DNA of 14,500 nt from an uncultured Clostridia bacterium (GTDB taxonomy: Bacteria > Bacillota > Clostridia > Oscillospirales > Oscillospiraceae). Positions 6,232-13,607 of the stretch are shown here, one piece after another; position 1 is the first letter of the stretch, and each line of letters starts with the position of its first letter. The notes below the pieces were generated by a model, which saw only the letters and a list, made by a program, of their open reading frames with translations, was not told the DNA's origin and did not search any database. The stretch spans positions 1 through 14,500 of the forward strand of contig CALICR010000029.1 in NCBI GenBank assembly GCA_938049125.1, written 5' to 3'. The position numbers and the translations under genes were made by a program.

Positions 6232-8568
6232 TCACGTCTCCGGCACGCTGACCGCAAGCCTCCCGTCCTCGACCCGGACGGCGGCGCTGCACGGCCCCTC
6301 GGCCCGGTTCAGGAGCTGGAGGGCCAGCGGGTCCTCGATCTCCTTCTGGATGCGGTGGCGCAGGTCCCGGGCCCCGCTCTCGGGGCTGCACGCTCCGGCA
6401 AGGCAGTCCGCCGTGTCATCGGAAAATATCAGGGTGACGCCGCTCGCCGCCGCCCGGGCCGCCAGCTCACGCAGCAGCTTCTCCGCGATGGCGCGCAGCT
6501 CCGGCCGCCCCAGTCGCCGGAACACGGCCACGGCGTCGATGCGCCCGAGGAACTCCGGCGGGAACAGGGCGCGGAGGCTGTCCATGGCCCGATCCTCTGC
6601 CGTTCCCGGCAGGAAGCCCAGGGGACCGCTGCTCCCGGCGCTGCTGCCTGCGTTGGAGGTCATGACGATGAGGGTGTTGCGGAAGTCCACCCGCCGCCCT
6701 TCGCTGTCGCTCAGGATGCCGTCCTCCAGGATCTGGAGCAGCAGCCCCGTCACGTCCCGGTGGGCCTTCTCCAGCTCGTCGAGGAGGATGAGGCTGTAGG
6801 GACGGCGGCGCACCTTTTCCGTCAGCTCGCCGCCCTCGCCGTGGCCGACGTAGCCCGGCGGTGCGCCGATGAGCCGGGACACGGCATGGCGCTCCATATA
6901 TTCGGACATATCGAGGCGCAGCATGGCGTCCCGGCTGCCGTAGACCGCCTCGGCCAGGGCCTTGCACAGCTCCGTCTTGCCCACGCCCGTCGGCCCCATG
7001 AACAGCAGCGCCGCCACGGGCCGCCGGGGGTCCGCCAGGCCCGACCGGCCCCGGCGCACGGCCCCGGCGGCGATGCACACCGCCTCCGGCTGGCCGATGA
7101 CGGACCTCCCCAGCTCCGCCTCCAGCCCCACGAGCCGGGCGCGCTCGGACTGGGACAGCCGCCCGACCGGGATGCCCGTCTTCCGGGAGACCACCGGCAG
7201 CAGCGTCTCCTCCGTCACCGCCGCGCCGCCTCTCGTCTCCTGGAGGCGGCGCAGCCGGTCCCGCAGCTCCGCCGCCCGCTCAAACTGGCTGCGGCGGATG
7301 GCCCCCTCCAGGGCCTGCTCCAGCTCCTGCTGGTTCTCCTGCTCCGGCCGTCCGAAGCGCCGCCGCAGCTCCGAGACCCGCAGGGCCGACGCGCTCTCGT
7401 CCAGCAGGTCCAGGGCTTTATCGGGCAGGAACCGGTCCGTGAGGTAGCGCCGGGAGAGGCGCACCGCGCCGTCGATGGCCCCGTCGGTGATGCGGACCCG
7501 GTGGTGCTTCTCGAGGCCGGGCCGGAGGCCCCGCAGGATCTCCACGGTCTCTGCGTCTGTCGGCTCCCGGACCTGCACCGTCCGGAACCGGCGGTCCAGG
7601 GCGGCGTCCTTCTCGATGAATTTCCGGTACTCCTCGGTGGTGGTCGCGCCGATGATCTGGAGCTCGCCCCGGCCCAGGGCGGGCTTCATGATGTTGGCGG
7701 CGTCGATGGCCCCCTCGGCGGAGCCTGCGCCGACGATGGTGTGCAGCTCGTCCACGAAGAGGATGACGTCCCCGGCCCGCTTCACCTCGACGATGATGTC
7801 GCGGATGCGCTCCTCGAACTCGCCGCGGTACTTCGTGCCCGCCACGAGGCTGGCCATGTCCAGGGCCATGACGCGGCGGCCCAGCAGCGGCTCCGGCACC
7901 TGCCCGGCGGCGATGCGCTGGGCCAGGCCCTCGACGATGGCCGTCTTGCCCACGCCCGGCTCCCCGATGAGGGCCGGGTTGTTCTTATTCTTGCGGCTGA
8001 GGATCTCGATGACCGTGGTGATCTCGGCCTCGCGCCCCACAATGGTCTCCATCTGGTCGGCCTTGGCCACCAGATCCACGCTGAACTGTTCCAGGAGTCT
8101 CAAATCGTGTTCCCTCTTTTCTGCGGCCTCCTGACAGCGGAGGCTCCGGTATAGCTCCGAAAAGACGCAGTCCGCCTCGACGCCGCGCTCCCGCAGGATG
8201 TCCGCGGCCTCGCCCCGGGCCTCGCGGCTGATGGCGAGGAGCATATGCTCCGGGCAGACCCGACGCTTGCCCAGCTGGCGCATCTCCCGCACCGCGCCGC
8301 CGAGGATGCGCCGGACCTCGGGGCTGAGGCCCTGGGGCACCGGGGCCGCGGCGTCGCCGCTGCCGAAGCGGTGCAGGAGGCTACCGCGCACCTGCTCCGG
8401 CCCAAGGCCCGCCCAGCGGAGCAGCCGCCCCGCCGCGGACCCCGCGCTGTCCGCCAGTGCCAGCAGCAGATGCCCGCCGCCCACGTAGCTGTGCCCCAGA
8501 TCCGCCGCGCTGCGCCACGCGCCGCGCAGCACCGTCTCGCTCTTCGCCGTGTACCGCTTTCGCTGCAT
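6232..8568 (-). CDS. clpC: ClpC-type AAA+ unfoldase, ATP-binding subunit of Clp protease
   Basis: 778 residues from the ATG at 8568, where the product begins MQRKRYTAKSETVL, aligning with the ClpC N-domain; the ribosome site is weak (GGCGGG), and a TTG at 8643 would add 25 unfamily-like residues. It unfolds damaged or tagged cytoplasmic proteins for ClpP. Two Clp_N repeats occupy about 1-140. Domain 1 has Walker A GEPGVGKT (202-209), pore loop KYRGEF (246-251) and Walker B with D273-E274. A short middle domain with a UVR-like helix (423-444) fits ClpC rather than ClpB. Domain 2 has GPTGVGKT (525-532), pore loop GYVG (572-575) and D597-E598. LGF at 650-652 sits where ClpC carries its ClpP-docking loop. 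No ctsR-mcsA-mcsB genes adjoin it and I see no CtsR operator upstream. Confidence 0.93.
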   Translation of the reverse strand: MQRKRYTAKSETVLRGAWRSAADLGHSYVGGGHLLLALADSAGSAAGRLLRWAGLGPEQVRGSLLHRFGSGDAAAPVPQGLSPEVRRILGGAVREMRQLGKRRVCPEHMLLAISREARGEAADILRERGVEADCVFSELYRSLRCQEAAEKREHDLRLLEQFSVDLVAKADQMETIVGREAEITTVIEILSRKNKNNPALIGEPGVGKTAIVEGLAQRIAAGQVPEPLLGRRVMALDMASLVAGTKYRGEFEERIRDIIVEVKRAGDVILFVDELHTIVGAGSAEGAIDAANIMKPALGRGELQIIGATTTEEYRKFIEKDAALDRRFRTVQVREPTDAETVEILRGLRPGLEKHHRVRITDGAIDGAVRLSRRYLTDRFLPDKALDLLDESASALRVSELRRRFGRPEQENQQELEQALEGAIRRSQFERAAELRDRLRRLQETRGGAAVTEETLLPVVSRKTGIPVGRLSQSERARLVGLEAELGRSVIGQPEAVCIAAGAVRRGRSGLADPRRPVAALLFMGPTGVGKTELCKALAEAVYGSRDAMLRLDMSEYMERHAVSRLIGAPPGYVGHGEGGELTEKVRRRPYSLILLDELEKAHRDVTGLLLQILEDGILSDSEGRRVDFRNTLIVMTSNAGSSAGSSGPLGFLPGTAEDRAMDSLRALFPPEFLGRIDAVAVFRRLGRPELRAIAEKLLRELAARAAASGVTLIFSDDTADCLAGACSPESGARDLRHRIQKEIEDPLALQLLNRAEGPCSAAVRVEDGRLAVSVPET

Positions 8569-8671
8569 TCGTTTTCCCGCCTTTCCGCCGGGCGCAGGAG
8601 TCCCCTGCCCGGCTCCTTGAAATTTTTTCCTGGCGGCCTCCAAAATATACGATTCCCGGGAGAATTACTAT

Positions 8672-8699
8672 TTGCATTTTCCGAAAATCGTGCTAGAAT
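8672..8699 (+). promoter_or_regulatory. Promoter of the ferredoxin gene, with a palindrome in its spacer
   Basis: TTGCAT at 8672-8677, 16-base spacer, TAGAAT at 8694-8699; expected start near 8706, leader about 38 bases. The spacer holds the palindrome ATTTTC-C-GAAAAT (8676-8688), an operator-like element. A weaker promoter on the other strand for clpC may share this region (TTGCAA 8722-8717, TATTCT 8700-8695), which would make the two -10 boxes overlap. Confidence 0.65.
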
Positions 8700-8743
8700 A
8701 GGGGCAAGCAAGAAACTTGCAATCTACTGATGGAGGTGCAACC

Positions 8744-8914
8744 ATGGCATACAAGATCACCGAGAACTGCGTGAAGTGCGGCGCTTGCGCGGAGGCATGT
8801 CCTCTTGGCCTGATCACCGAGGGCGATGACCGCTACGTCATCAACGCCGACGAGTGCGTCAGCTGCGGTACCTGCGAGTCCGAGTGCCCCAACGGCGCGA
8901 TCGTGGAGGAGTAA
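8744..8914 (+). CDS. 2[4Fe-4S] ferredoxin (clostridial type)
   Basis: 56 residues from the ATG at 8744, with GGAGGTG at 8732-8738. It is a small soluble electron carrier for low-potential redox enzymes. Two cluster motifs are complete: C9-C12-C15 followed by C19-P, and C38-C41-C44 followed by C48-P, the CxxCxxC...CP pattern of bacterial 2[4Fe-4S] ferredoxins, in a pseudo-twofold repeat. Length matches clostridial ferredoxins of about 55 residues. It has its own promoter and is followed by a strong terminator, so it can be made as a short, abundant transcript. The electron partners cannot be told from the neighbours. Confidence 0.96.
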   Translation: MAYKITENCVKCGACAEACPLGLITEGDDRYVINADECVSCGTCESECPNGAIVEE

Positions 8915-8926
8915 GTCCAACACGCA

Positions 8927-8963
8927 GCGGGCCTGTGCTGCACGGCACAGGCCCGCTTCTTTT
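8927..8963 (+). terminator. Intrinsic terminator after the ferredoxin gene
   Basis: Perfect 12-pair stem, GCGGGCCTGTGC (8927-8938) with GCACAGGCCCGC (8945-8956), six-base loop, then TTCTTTTC. It ends only five bases before the trmN6 ribosome site. Confidence 0.9.
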
Positions 8964-8977
8964 CATTTGGAGGTAGG

Positions 8978-9688
8978 ATGGACCGGCCCTTTCTGACACT
9001 GCCCCGGCTGCCGGTGCAGTTTCCCTTGAGCACCGATTCGGTGCTGCTGGCGGATTTCGCCGTGCTCCCGCGCAAACACGCCCGCGTCGCGGACCTCGGA
9101 GCCGGCATCGGCACCCTGGGCCTGCTGCTCTGCCAGAAGGACCCAAGCTGCCGGGTGGACGGGCTGGAGCTTCAGCCCGGGGCCGCGGCCCTGGCTCCCG
9201 CGGTCATCCGCGAGAACGGCATGGAGGGCCGCATTTCCGTCTATCCGGGCGACCTCCGGGACGCCGCGGCGTATCTGCCCCGGGGCGGCTACGACCTTGT
9301 GGTCTCCAACCCGCCCTATTTCCCCGCGGGCAGCGGGGCGCAGGCCGCGTCGCCGGAGCTGGCCCTGGCCCGCACGGAGCTTGGCTGCACGCTCCGGGAC
9401 GTCTGCCGGGCTGCGGCGGCGCTGCTGCACACCGGCGGCCGCTTCTGCCTCGTCCACCGGCCCGAGCGGCTCTGCGACGTCATCTCGGAGCTGCGGGCCG
9501 TGCGGCTGGAGCCGAAGCGCCTCCGGCTGGTCTGTCATCGGCCATCTGTGCCGCCGTCGCTGCTGCTCCTTGAGAGCCGCCTCGGCGGAAGGCCGGGGCT
9601 CACCATTCTGCCGGAGCTGGTGCTCCGCGGTGCGGACGGCCGCGAGACGGCGGAATACCGAAGAATCTATGGTCCGGGAGGTACTTAG
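8978..9688 (+). CDS. trmN6: TrmN6-like tRNA1(Val) adenine-37 N6-methyltransferase (YabB family)
   Basis: 236 residues; ATG at 8978 with GGAGG at 8969-8973, spacing four. Class I SAM-dependent methyltransferase: VADLGAGIGTLGLLL at about 37-51 is motif I, E64 in GLELQP the acidic residue after beta 2, and NPPY at 111-114 the catalytic motif of N6-adenine methyltransferases. The opening (LSTDSVLLADFA) is typical of the YabB/TrmN6 family, which modifies A37 next to the anticodon of a valine tRNA in E. coli; the substrate in Firmicutes is less sure. It is followed after one base by rsmI, the same pairing seen in Bacillus, where a GIY-YIG gene (yazA) lies between; that gene is absent here. No promoter of its own is evident. 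Confidence 0.87.
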   Translation: MDRPFLTLPRLPVQFPLSTDSVLLADFAVLPRKHARVADLGAGIGTLGLLLCQKDPSCRVDGLELQPGAAALAPAVIRENGMEGRISVYPGDLRDAAAYLPRGGYDLVVSNPPYFPAGSGAQAASPELALARTELGCTLRDVCRAAAALLHTGGRFCLVHRPERLCDVISELRAVRLEPKRLRLVCHRPSVPPSLLLLESRLGGRPGLTILPELVLRGADGRETAEYRRIYGPGGT

Positions 9689-9689
9689 C

Positions 9690-10520
9690 ATGGCAGGAAC
9701 GCTCTATCTGGTCCCGACGCCCATCGGCAACCTGGGAGACATCTCCCGGCGCTGCCGGGACACGCTGGCCGAGGCCGACTTCATCGCCGCGGAGGACACC
9801 CGCGTCACGCTGAAGCTCCTCAATCATCTGGAGCTGAAAAAGCCCCTCGTCAGCTACTATGAGCACAACAAGGCCGAGAGCGGCCCGCGCATCGCCGCCC
9901 GGCTGCTGGCCGGGGAGAGCTGCGCCCTGGTCACCGACGCCGGTTCTCCGGCTATCTCGGACCCGGGCGAGGACCTGGTGGCCCTCTGCGCCCGGGAGGG
10001 CATCCCGGTCTCGGCCATTCCCGGGCCCTGCGCCGCCGTCACCGCCCTCAGCATCTCGGGCCTGCCCACGGGCCGGTTCACCTTCGAGGGCTTCCTCTCC
10101 ACCGCGAAGAAGAGCCGCCGCGCCCACCTCGACTCCCTCCGCGCGGAGCGGCGCACCATGATCTTCTACGAGGCGCCCCACAAGCTCTGCGCCACGCTGG
10201 ATGACCTTGCCGCCGCCTTCGGCGGAGACCGCCGCATCAGCCTCTGCCGGGAGCTGACGAAGCTCCACGAGGAGGTCATCCGCACGACGCTGGACGGCGC
10301 GCGGGCCCGCTATGCGGAGCAGCCGCCCCGGGGCGAATACGTCCTCGTCATCGAGGGCGCGCCGGAGCCGGAGGAGACGGCCTTCACGCTGGACGACGCG
10401 CTGACGCTGGTCGCCGCCCACATGGCCAAGGGCCTCAGCCGCAAGGACGCGGTCCGCGAGGCCGCCGCGGCCACCGGCTTCCCCCGCAACCAGATCTACG
10501 ACGCGGCCCTCAAGCTCTGA
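9690..10520 (+). CDS. rsmI: RsmI, 16S rRNA cytidine-1402 2'-O-methyltransferase
   Basis: 276 residues from the ATG at 9690, preceded by GGGAGG at 9676-9681; an in-frame opening further upstream is only an overlap with trmN6. RsmI methylates the 2'-OH of C1402 in 16S rRNA, the same nucleotide that RsmH (also in this window) methylates on N4. Seen: TPIGNLGDIS at 10-19, EDTR at 35-38, the tetrapyrrole-methylase fold motif VTDAGSPAISDPG at 81-93, PGPCAAVTALSISGLP at 111-126, YEAPHK at 160-165, and RELTKLHEE at 187-195. The C-terminal helix region includes GLSRKDAVREAAAATGFPRN, usual for the family. One base separates it from the trmN6 stop, so the two are co-transcribed. Confidence 0.96.
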   Translation: MAGTLYLVPTPIGNLGDISRRCRDTLAEADFIAAEDTRVTLKLLNHLELKKPLVSYYEHNKAESGPRIAARLLAGESCALVTDAGSPAISDPGEDLVALCAREGIPVSAIPGPCAAVTALSISGLPTGRFTFEGFLSTAKKSRRAHLDSLRAERRTMIFYEAPHKLCATLDDLAAAFGGDRRISLCRELTKLHEEVIRTTLDGARARYAEQPPRGEYVLVIEGAPEPEETAFTLDDALTLVAAHMAKGLSRKDAVREAAAATGFPRNQIYDAALKL

Positions 10521-10529
10521 GAGAAAGAA

Positions 10530-10563
10530 ACCGGCCCCGGCGGGATGCTCCGCCGGGGCCGGT
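10530..10563 (+). terminator. Strong GC hairpin after rsmI (terminator-like)
   Basis: Perfect 14-pair stem: 10530-10543 with 10550-10563, six-base loop. On the plus strand it is followed by CCTCCTGC, not a T-run; the T-rich flank (TTTCTTTCTC) is on the minus strand. It most likely marks the end of the trmN6-rsmI transcript or stabilises it, but is not a canonical plus-strand terminator. Confidence 0.5.
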
Positions 10564-10574
10564 CCTCCTGCATG

Positions 10575-10603
10575 GCATATTCCCCGCCGCCGGGCCATAG
10601 CAT
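10575..10603 (+). promoter_or_regulatory. Candidate sigma-E (mother-cell) promoter for spmAB
   Basis: GCATATT at 10575-10581 matches the Bacillus sigma-E -35 pattern (KMATATT); after 14 bases CATAGCAT at 10596-10603 matches the -10 CATACAAT in six of eight positions. The spm genes of B. subtilis are sigma-E controlled. The predicted start (about 10610) would leave a very short leader beginning at the ribosome site, which weakens the case. Confidence 0.42.
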
Positions 10604-10623
10604 GGCCCAGGAGGTGGTTTTTT

Positions 10624-11202
10624 ATGGTCATGTCCTGGATCTTCACGGCGCTGCTGGCCCTAAGCCTGCTCGCCGCTGCGGCGCGGGGGATACTGCCGGA
10701 GCTGACCGCTGCCCTGTTCCGCGGGGCCGGGACCGCCGTCACACTGACGTTGTCCCTGGCCGGGACGCTCTGCCTCTGGAGCGGCGTCATCCGCGTCATG
10801 GAGGCAGCAGGCCTCTCCGGTGGGCTTTCGCGGCTGCTGCGGCCCCTGCTCCGGCGGCTGTTCCCGGCGGCCTTCCGGGACCCGGAGGCCGCCGCCTGCC
10901 TCTCAGGCAACTTCACAGCCAATCTGCTGGGCCTCGGCAATGCCGCCACGCCCCTGGGCCTCCGGGCCGTGCAGCGGATGCAGGCGCTCTCCGGCGGGAC
11001 CCGGGCCACGGACGAGATGTGCCGCCTCATCGTGCTGAACACGGCCTCGGTGCAGCTGCTGCCCGCCACGGTGGCCGCCGTGCGGGCCGCCCTCGGCGCG
11101 CCGTCGCCCTTCGACATCCTGCCCGCCGTGTGGCTGACGTCTCTCTGCTCCGTGAGCGCCGGGCTGCTGGCCGCCCGACTCATGGAGGGCCGCCATGGCT
11201 GA
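10624..11202 (+). CDS. spmA: Spore maturation protein A (SpmA-like membrane protein)
   Basis: 192 residues, close to the usual SpmA length. ATG at 10624 has a near-perfect ribosome site, AGGAGGTGG at 10609-10617. The protein is hydrophobic, with membrane segments at about 4-24, 36-60, 134-155 and 165-187, and carries the nucleoside-recognition/Gate signature NFTANLLGLGNAATPLGL at 96-113. In B. subtilis SpmA and SpmB are needed for spore core dehydration and heat resistance; the molecule they move is not established. The paired spmB gene overlaps it by eight bases. Presence of the pair indicates a spore former or a recent descendant of one. Confidence 0.92.
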   Translation: MVMSWIFTALLALSLLAAAARGILPELTAALFRGAGTAVTLTLSLAGTLCLWSGVIRVMEAAGLSGGLSRLLRPLLRRLFPAAFRDPEAAACLSGNFTANLLGLGNAATPLGLRAVQRMQALSGGTRATDEMCRLIVLNTASVQLLPATVAAVRAALGAPSPFDILPAVWLTSLCSVSAGLLAARLMEGRHG

Positions 11203-11704
11203 CGCCCTCGTGCCCGCGCTGCTGCTCCTCGTCTGCGGCTGCGCCCTGGGGAAAAAGCTTGACGTCTACCGGCTGATGCAGGACGGCGTCCGGGACGGGC
11301 TTCACCTGCTCCTTGCCATCCTGCCGCCGCTGCTCGTGCTGCTCGCCGCTGTGGAGGCCCTGCGTGCCTCCGGGGCGCTGGACCTGCTGACGGAGGCCGC
11401 CGCGCCGCTCTTCACCCGTCTCGGCCTCCCGCCGGAGACGGCCCCGCTGGTACTCATCCGGCCTCTCAGCGGCAGCGCCGCACTGGCCGTGGGCGCAGAC
11501 CTCATGGCCGCCTACGGCGTCGATTCCCCCGTCGGCCGCACTGCTGCCGTCATGCTCGGATCCACGGAGACCACGTTTTACACCATCAGCGTCTACTTCG
11601 GCGCGGCGGGCGTCCGGGGCACGCGGCACACGGTGCCCGCCGCCCTCATCGCGGACCTCGCGGGCTTCACCGCCGCGGCCCTGGCGGTGCGGCTGCTCGG
11701 CTGA
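11195..11704 (+). CDS. spmB: Spore maturation protein B (SpmB-like membrane protein)
   Basis: 169 residues, slightly shorter than B. subtilis SpmB. The ATG at 11195 lies inside the end of spmA (ATGGCTGA), with GGAGGG just upstream, so translation is coupled. Membrane segments at about 5-20, 36-56, 83-105 and 148-168. Family motifs: RPLSGSAAL at 89-97 and GSTETTFYTISVYFG at 122-136, followed by TRHTVPAALIADLAGF, which are strongly conserved in SpmB and related Gate-domain proteins. It acts with SpmA in the mother-cell or forespore membrane during late sporulation. B. subtilis has dacB in the same operon; here the next gene is argS with its own promoter. Confidence 0.93.
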   Translation: MADALVPALLLLVCGCALGKKLDVYRLMQDGVRDGLHLLLAILPPLLVLLAAVEALRASGALDLLTEAAAPLFTRLGLPPETAPLVLIRPLSGSAALAVGADLMAAYGVDSPVGRTAAVMLGSTETTFYTISVYFGAAGVRGTRHTVPAALIADLAGFTAAALAVRLLG

Positions 11705-11732
11705 TTTTCGGCAGAAGCCGTCCTTTTCCCCC

Positions 11733-11761
11733 TGTACAGCGCCGGATTTTTCTGCTATACT
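11733..11761 (+). promoter_or_regulatory. Sigma-A promoter of argS
   Basis: TGTACA at 11733-11738 (four of six to consensus), 17-base spacer, TATACT at 11756-11761. Expected start near 11768, leader about 33 bases. I see no T-box in the leader; it is too short for one. Confidence 0.65.
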
Positions 11762-11800
11762 GAACGGTAATGTGCGAAACACGAGAAAGGACGCCTTCCC

Positions 11801-13552
11801 ATGAAGAAATTGATCGATCTCATCTCCGCCGAGGTCTCCGCCGCCTTTGAGGCCGCCGGCTTTGACCCGGCCTACGGCAAGGCGGCCGTCTCCGGCCGCC
11901 CGGACCTGGGCGAATATCAGTGCAACGGCGCCATGCCCGCCGCCAAGACCGCCCACAAAAATCCGCTGGACATCGCCGAGGCCGTGGCCGCGCAGCTGCG
12001 CGAAAATCCGGCCTTCGCCTCCGTGGACGCGGTGCGCCCCGGCTTCCTGAACCTGCGCCTCGCGCCGGACTACACGGCGGACTACCTCCGCGCCATGGCC
12101 GCGGACCCGCGCTTCGGCCTGGAGCCGGACCCCAAGCCCCGCACCATCGTCATCGACTACGGCGGACCCAACGTGGCCAAGCCGCTGCACGTCGGCCACC
12201 TCCGCTCCGCCATCATCGGCGAGAGCATCAAGCGCATCTACCGCCACTTCGGCAACAAGGTCATCGGCGACATCCACATGGGCGACTGGGGCCTCCAGAT
12301 GGGCCTCATCATCGCGGAGCTGCAGCGCCGCCGCCCGGACCTGCCCTACTTTGCCCCGGACAAGACCGACGGCTTCCCGGAGGAGCCTCCCTTCACCATC
12401 TCCGAGCTGGAGGAGATCTACCCCACCGCCAGCGCCCGCTCCAAGGAGGACGAGGACTTCGCCCGCCGGGCCCACGAGGCCACCTGGCAGCTCCAGCACG
12501 GCCAGCCCGGCTGCACCGCCCTCTGGAAGCACATCATGAATGTCTCCGTGGCGGACCTCAAGAAGAACTACGGCAAGCTGGACGTCTCCTTCGACGTCTG
12601 GTACGGCGAGAGCGACGCGGAGCCCTACATCCCGCCGATGCTGGAGGACCTGAAGCGGCGCGGCCTGCTGGTGGAGAGCGACGGTGCGCTGGTCATCCCC
12701 GTCAGCGAGGAGACCGACAAGAAGGAGGTCCCGCCCTGCATCCTTGTGAAGTCCGACGGCGCGACGCTCTATGCCACCACGGACCTCGCCACCATCGTCC
12801 AGCGGGAGCAGCTCTTCCACCCGGACAAGCTCCTCTACATCACGGACAAGCGCCAGAGCCTCCACTTTGAGCAGGTCTTCCGTGCCGCGCGGAAGAGCGG
12901 CCTCGTCGCGCCGGAGACGGAGCTGCAGCACATCGGCTTCGGCACCATGAACGGCAAGGACGGCAAGCCCTTCAAGACCCGCGCCGGCGGCGTCATGCGG
13001 CTGGAGCAGCTCATCGCCGAGATCACCGACTTCGTCACGGAGAAGGTCCGGGAGAACCGCATCGTCTCCGACGACGCCGTGGAGGACACGGCCCGGCGCA
13101 TCGCCATGGCGGCCCTCAAGTACGGCGACCTCTCCAACCAGGCCGCCAAGGACTATATCTTCGATATCGACCGCTTCTCCGCCTTCGAGGGCAACACGGG
13201 GCCGTATATCCTCTACACCATCGTGCGCGTCAAGTCCATCCTCTCGCGCTATGGCAAGGCCCCCGGCACGATCCTGCCGCCGGAGACAGCCCCGGAGAAG
13301 GACCTGATGCTCGCCATCTCCCGCTTCGCGGACAACCTGGAGATCGCCTACCGCGACTCCGCCCCCAACGTCATCTGCGCCTACATCTACGAGCTGGCGG
13401 GCGCGGTGAACCGCTTCTACCATGAAACGCGCATCCTCACCGAAGAGAATGAGGCCCGCAAGGCCGGCTACATCGGCCTCATCGCCCTGGCCAAGGACGT
13501 CCTCGAGACCTCCATCGACCTCCTCGGCTTCTCCGCCCCGGAGAAAATGTAA
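11801..13552 (+). CDS. argS: ArgS, arginyl-tRNA synthetase
   Basis: 583 residues, complete. It charges tRNA-Arg with arginine in the cytoplasm. Layout: N-terminal Add-1 tRNA-recognition domain at about 1-90; class I core starting DYGGPNVAKPLHVGHLRSAI with HVGH at 130-133; the family replacement for KMSKS, GKDGKPFKTR, at 385-394; all-helical anticodon-binding domain from about 455 (AFEGNTGPYILYT) to the end. ArgRS enzymes commonly lack a canonical KMSKS, so its absence is normal. The ATG at 11801 follows AGAAAGGA at 11784-11791. It has its own promoter and a strong terminator, so it forms a single-gene unit. Confidence 0.97.
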   Translation: MKKLIDLISAEVSAAFEAAGFDPAYGKAAVSGRPDLGEYQCNGAMPAAKTAHKNPLDIAEAVAAQLRENPAFASVDAVRPGFLNLRLAPDYTADYLRAMAADPRFGLEPDPKPRTIVIDYGGPNVAKPLHVGHLRSAIIGESIKRIYRHFGNKVIGDIHMGDWGLQMGLIIAELQRRRPDLPYFAPDKTDGFPEEPPFTISELEEIYPTASARSKEDEDFARRAHEATWQLQHGQPGCTALWKHIMNVSVADLKKNYGKLDVSFDVWYGESDAEPYIPPMLEDLKRRGLLVESDGALVIPVSEETDKKEVPPCILVKSDGATLYATTDLATIVQREQLFHPDKLLYITDKRQSLHFEQVFRAARKSGLVAPETELQHIGFGTMNGKDGKPFKTRAGGVMRLEQLIAEITDFVTEKVRENRIVSDDAVEDTARRIAMAALKYGDLSNQAAKDYIFDIDRFSAFEGNTGPYILYTIVRVKSILSRYGKAPGTILPPETAPEKDLMLAISRFADNLEIAYRDSAPNVICAYIYELAGAVNRFYHETRILTEENEARKAGYIGLIALAKDVLETSIDLLGFSAPEKM

Positions 13553-13560
13553 CGAAAAGG

Positions 13561-13602
13561 AAAAACGGAGCACCAGCAAAAAAGCTGGCGCTCCGTTTTT
13601 TG
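13561..13602 (+). terminator. Intrinsic terminator of argS (possibly bidirectional)
   Basis: ACGGAGC (13565-13571) pairs with GCTCCGT (13590-13596) and CCAGC (13573-13577) with GCTGG (13584-13588), one A-C mismatch between, six-A loop, then a run of six T at 13596-13601. AAAAA precedes the left arm, so it could also stop minus-strand transcription. Confidence 0.93.
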
Positions 13603-13607
13603 TTATT

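Noticed and set aside
6081..6257. Upstream extension of mraZ
   Set aside because: It would cross the TATAAT promoter and MraZ boxes; the family N terminus begins at 6080.
6022..8154. 710-codon open frame on the plus strand opposite clpC and mraZ
   Set aside because: Composition-driven antisense frame; clpC on the other strand has every expected motif.
8569..8720. CtsR or CIRCE operator upstream of clpC
   Set aside because: No tandem GGTCAAA-type heptads and no CIRCE inverted repeat were found on either strand.
9297..9689. Upstream extension of rsmI inside trmN6
   Set aside because: Overlaps trmN6 in another frame; RsmI family N terminus and GGGAGG both place the start at 9690.
11709..11731. 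CGGC-AGAA-GCCG followed by TCCTTTTC after spmB, as a terminator
   Set aside because: Only a four-pair stem; too weak to call.
11180..13579. 799-codon open frame on the minus strand opposite argS
   Set aside because: Same effect; its product is repetitive and charged, with no domain I recognise, and it reads through the argS terminator.
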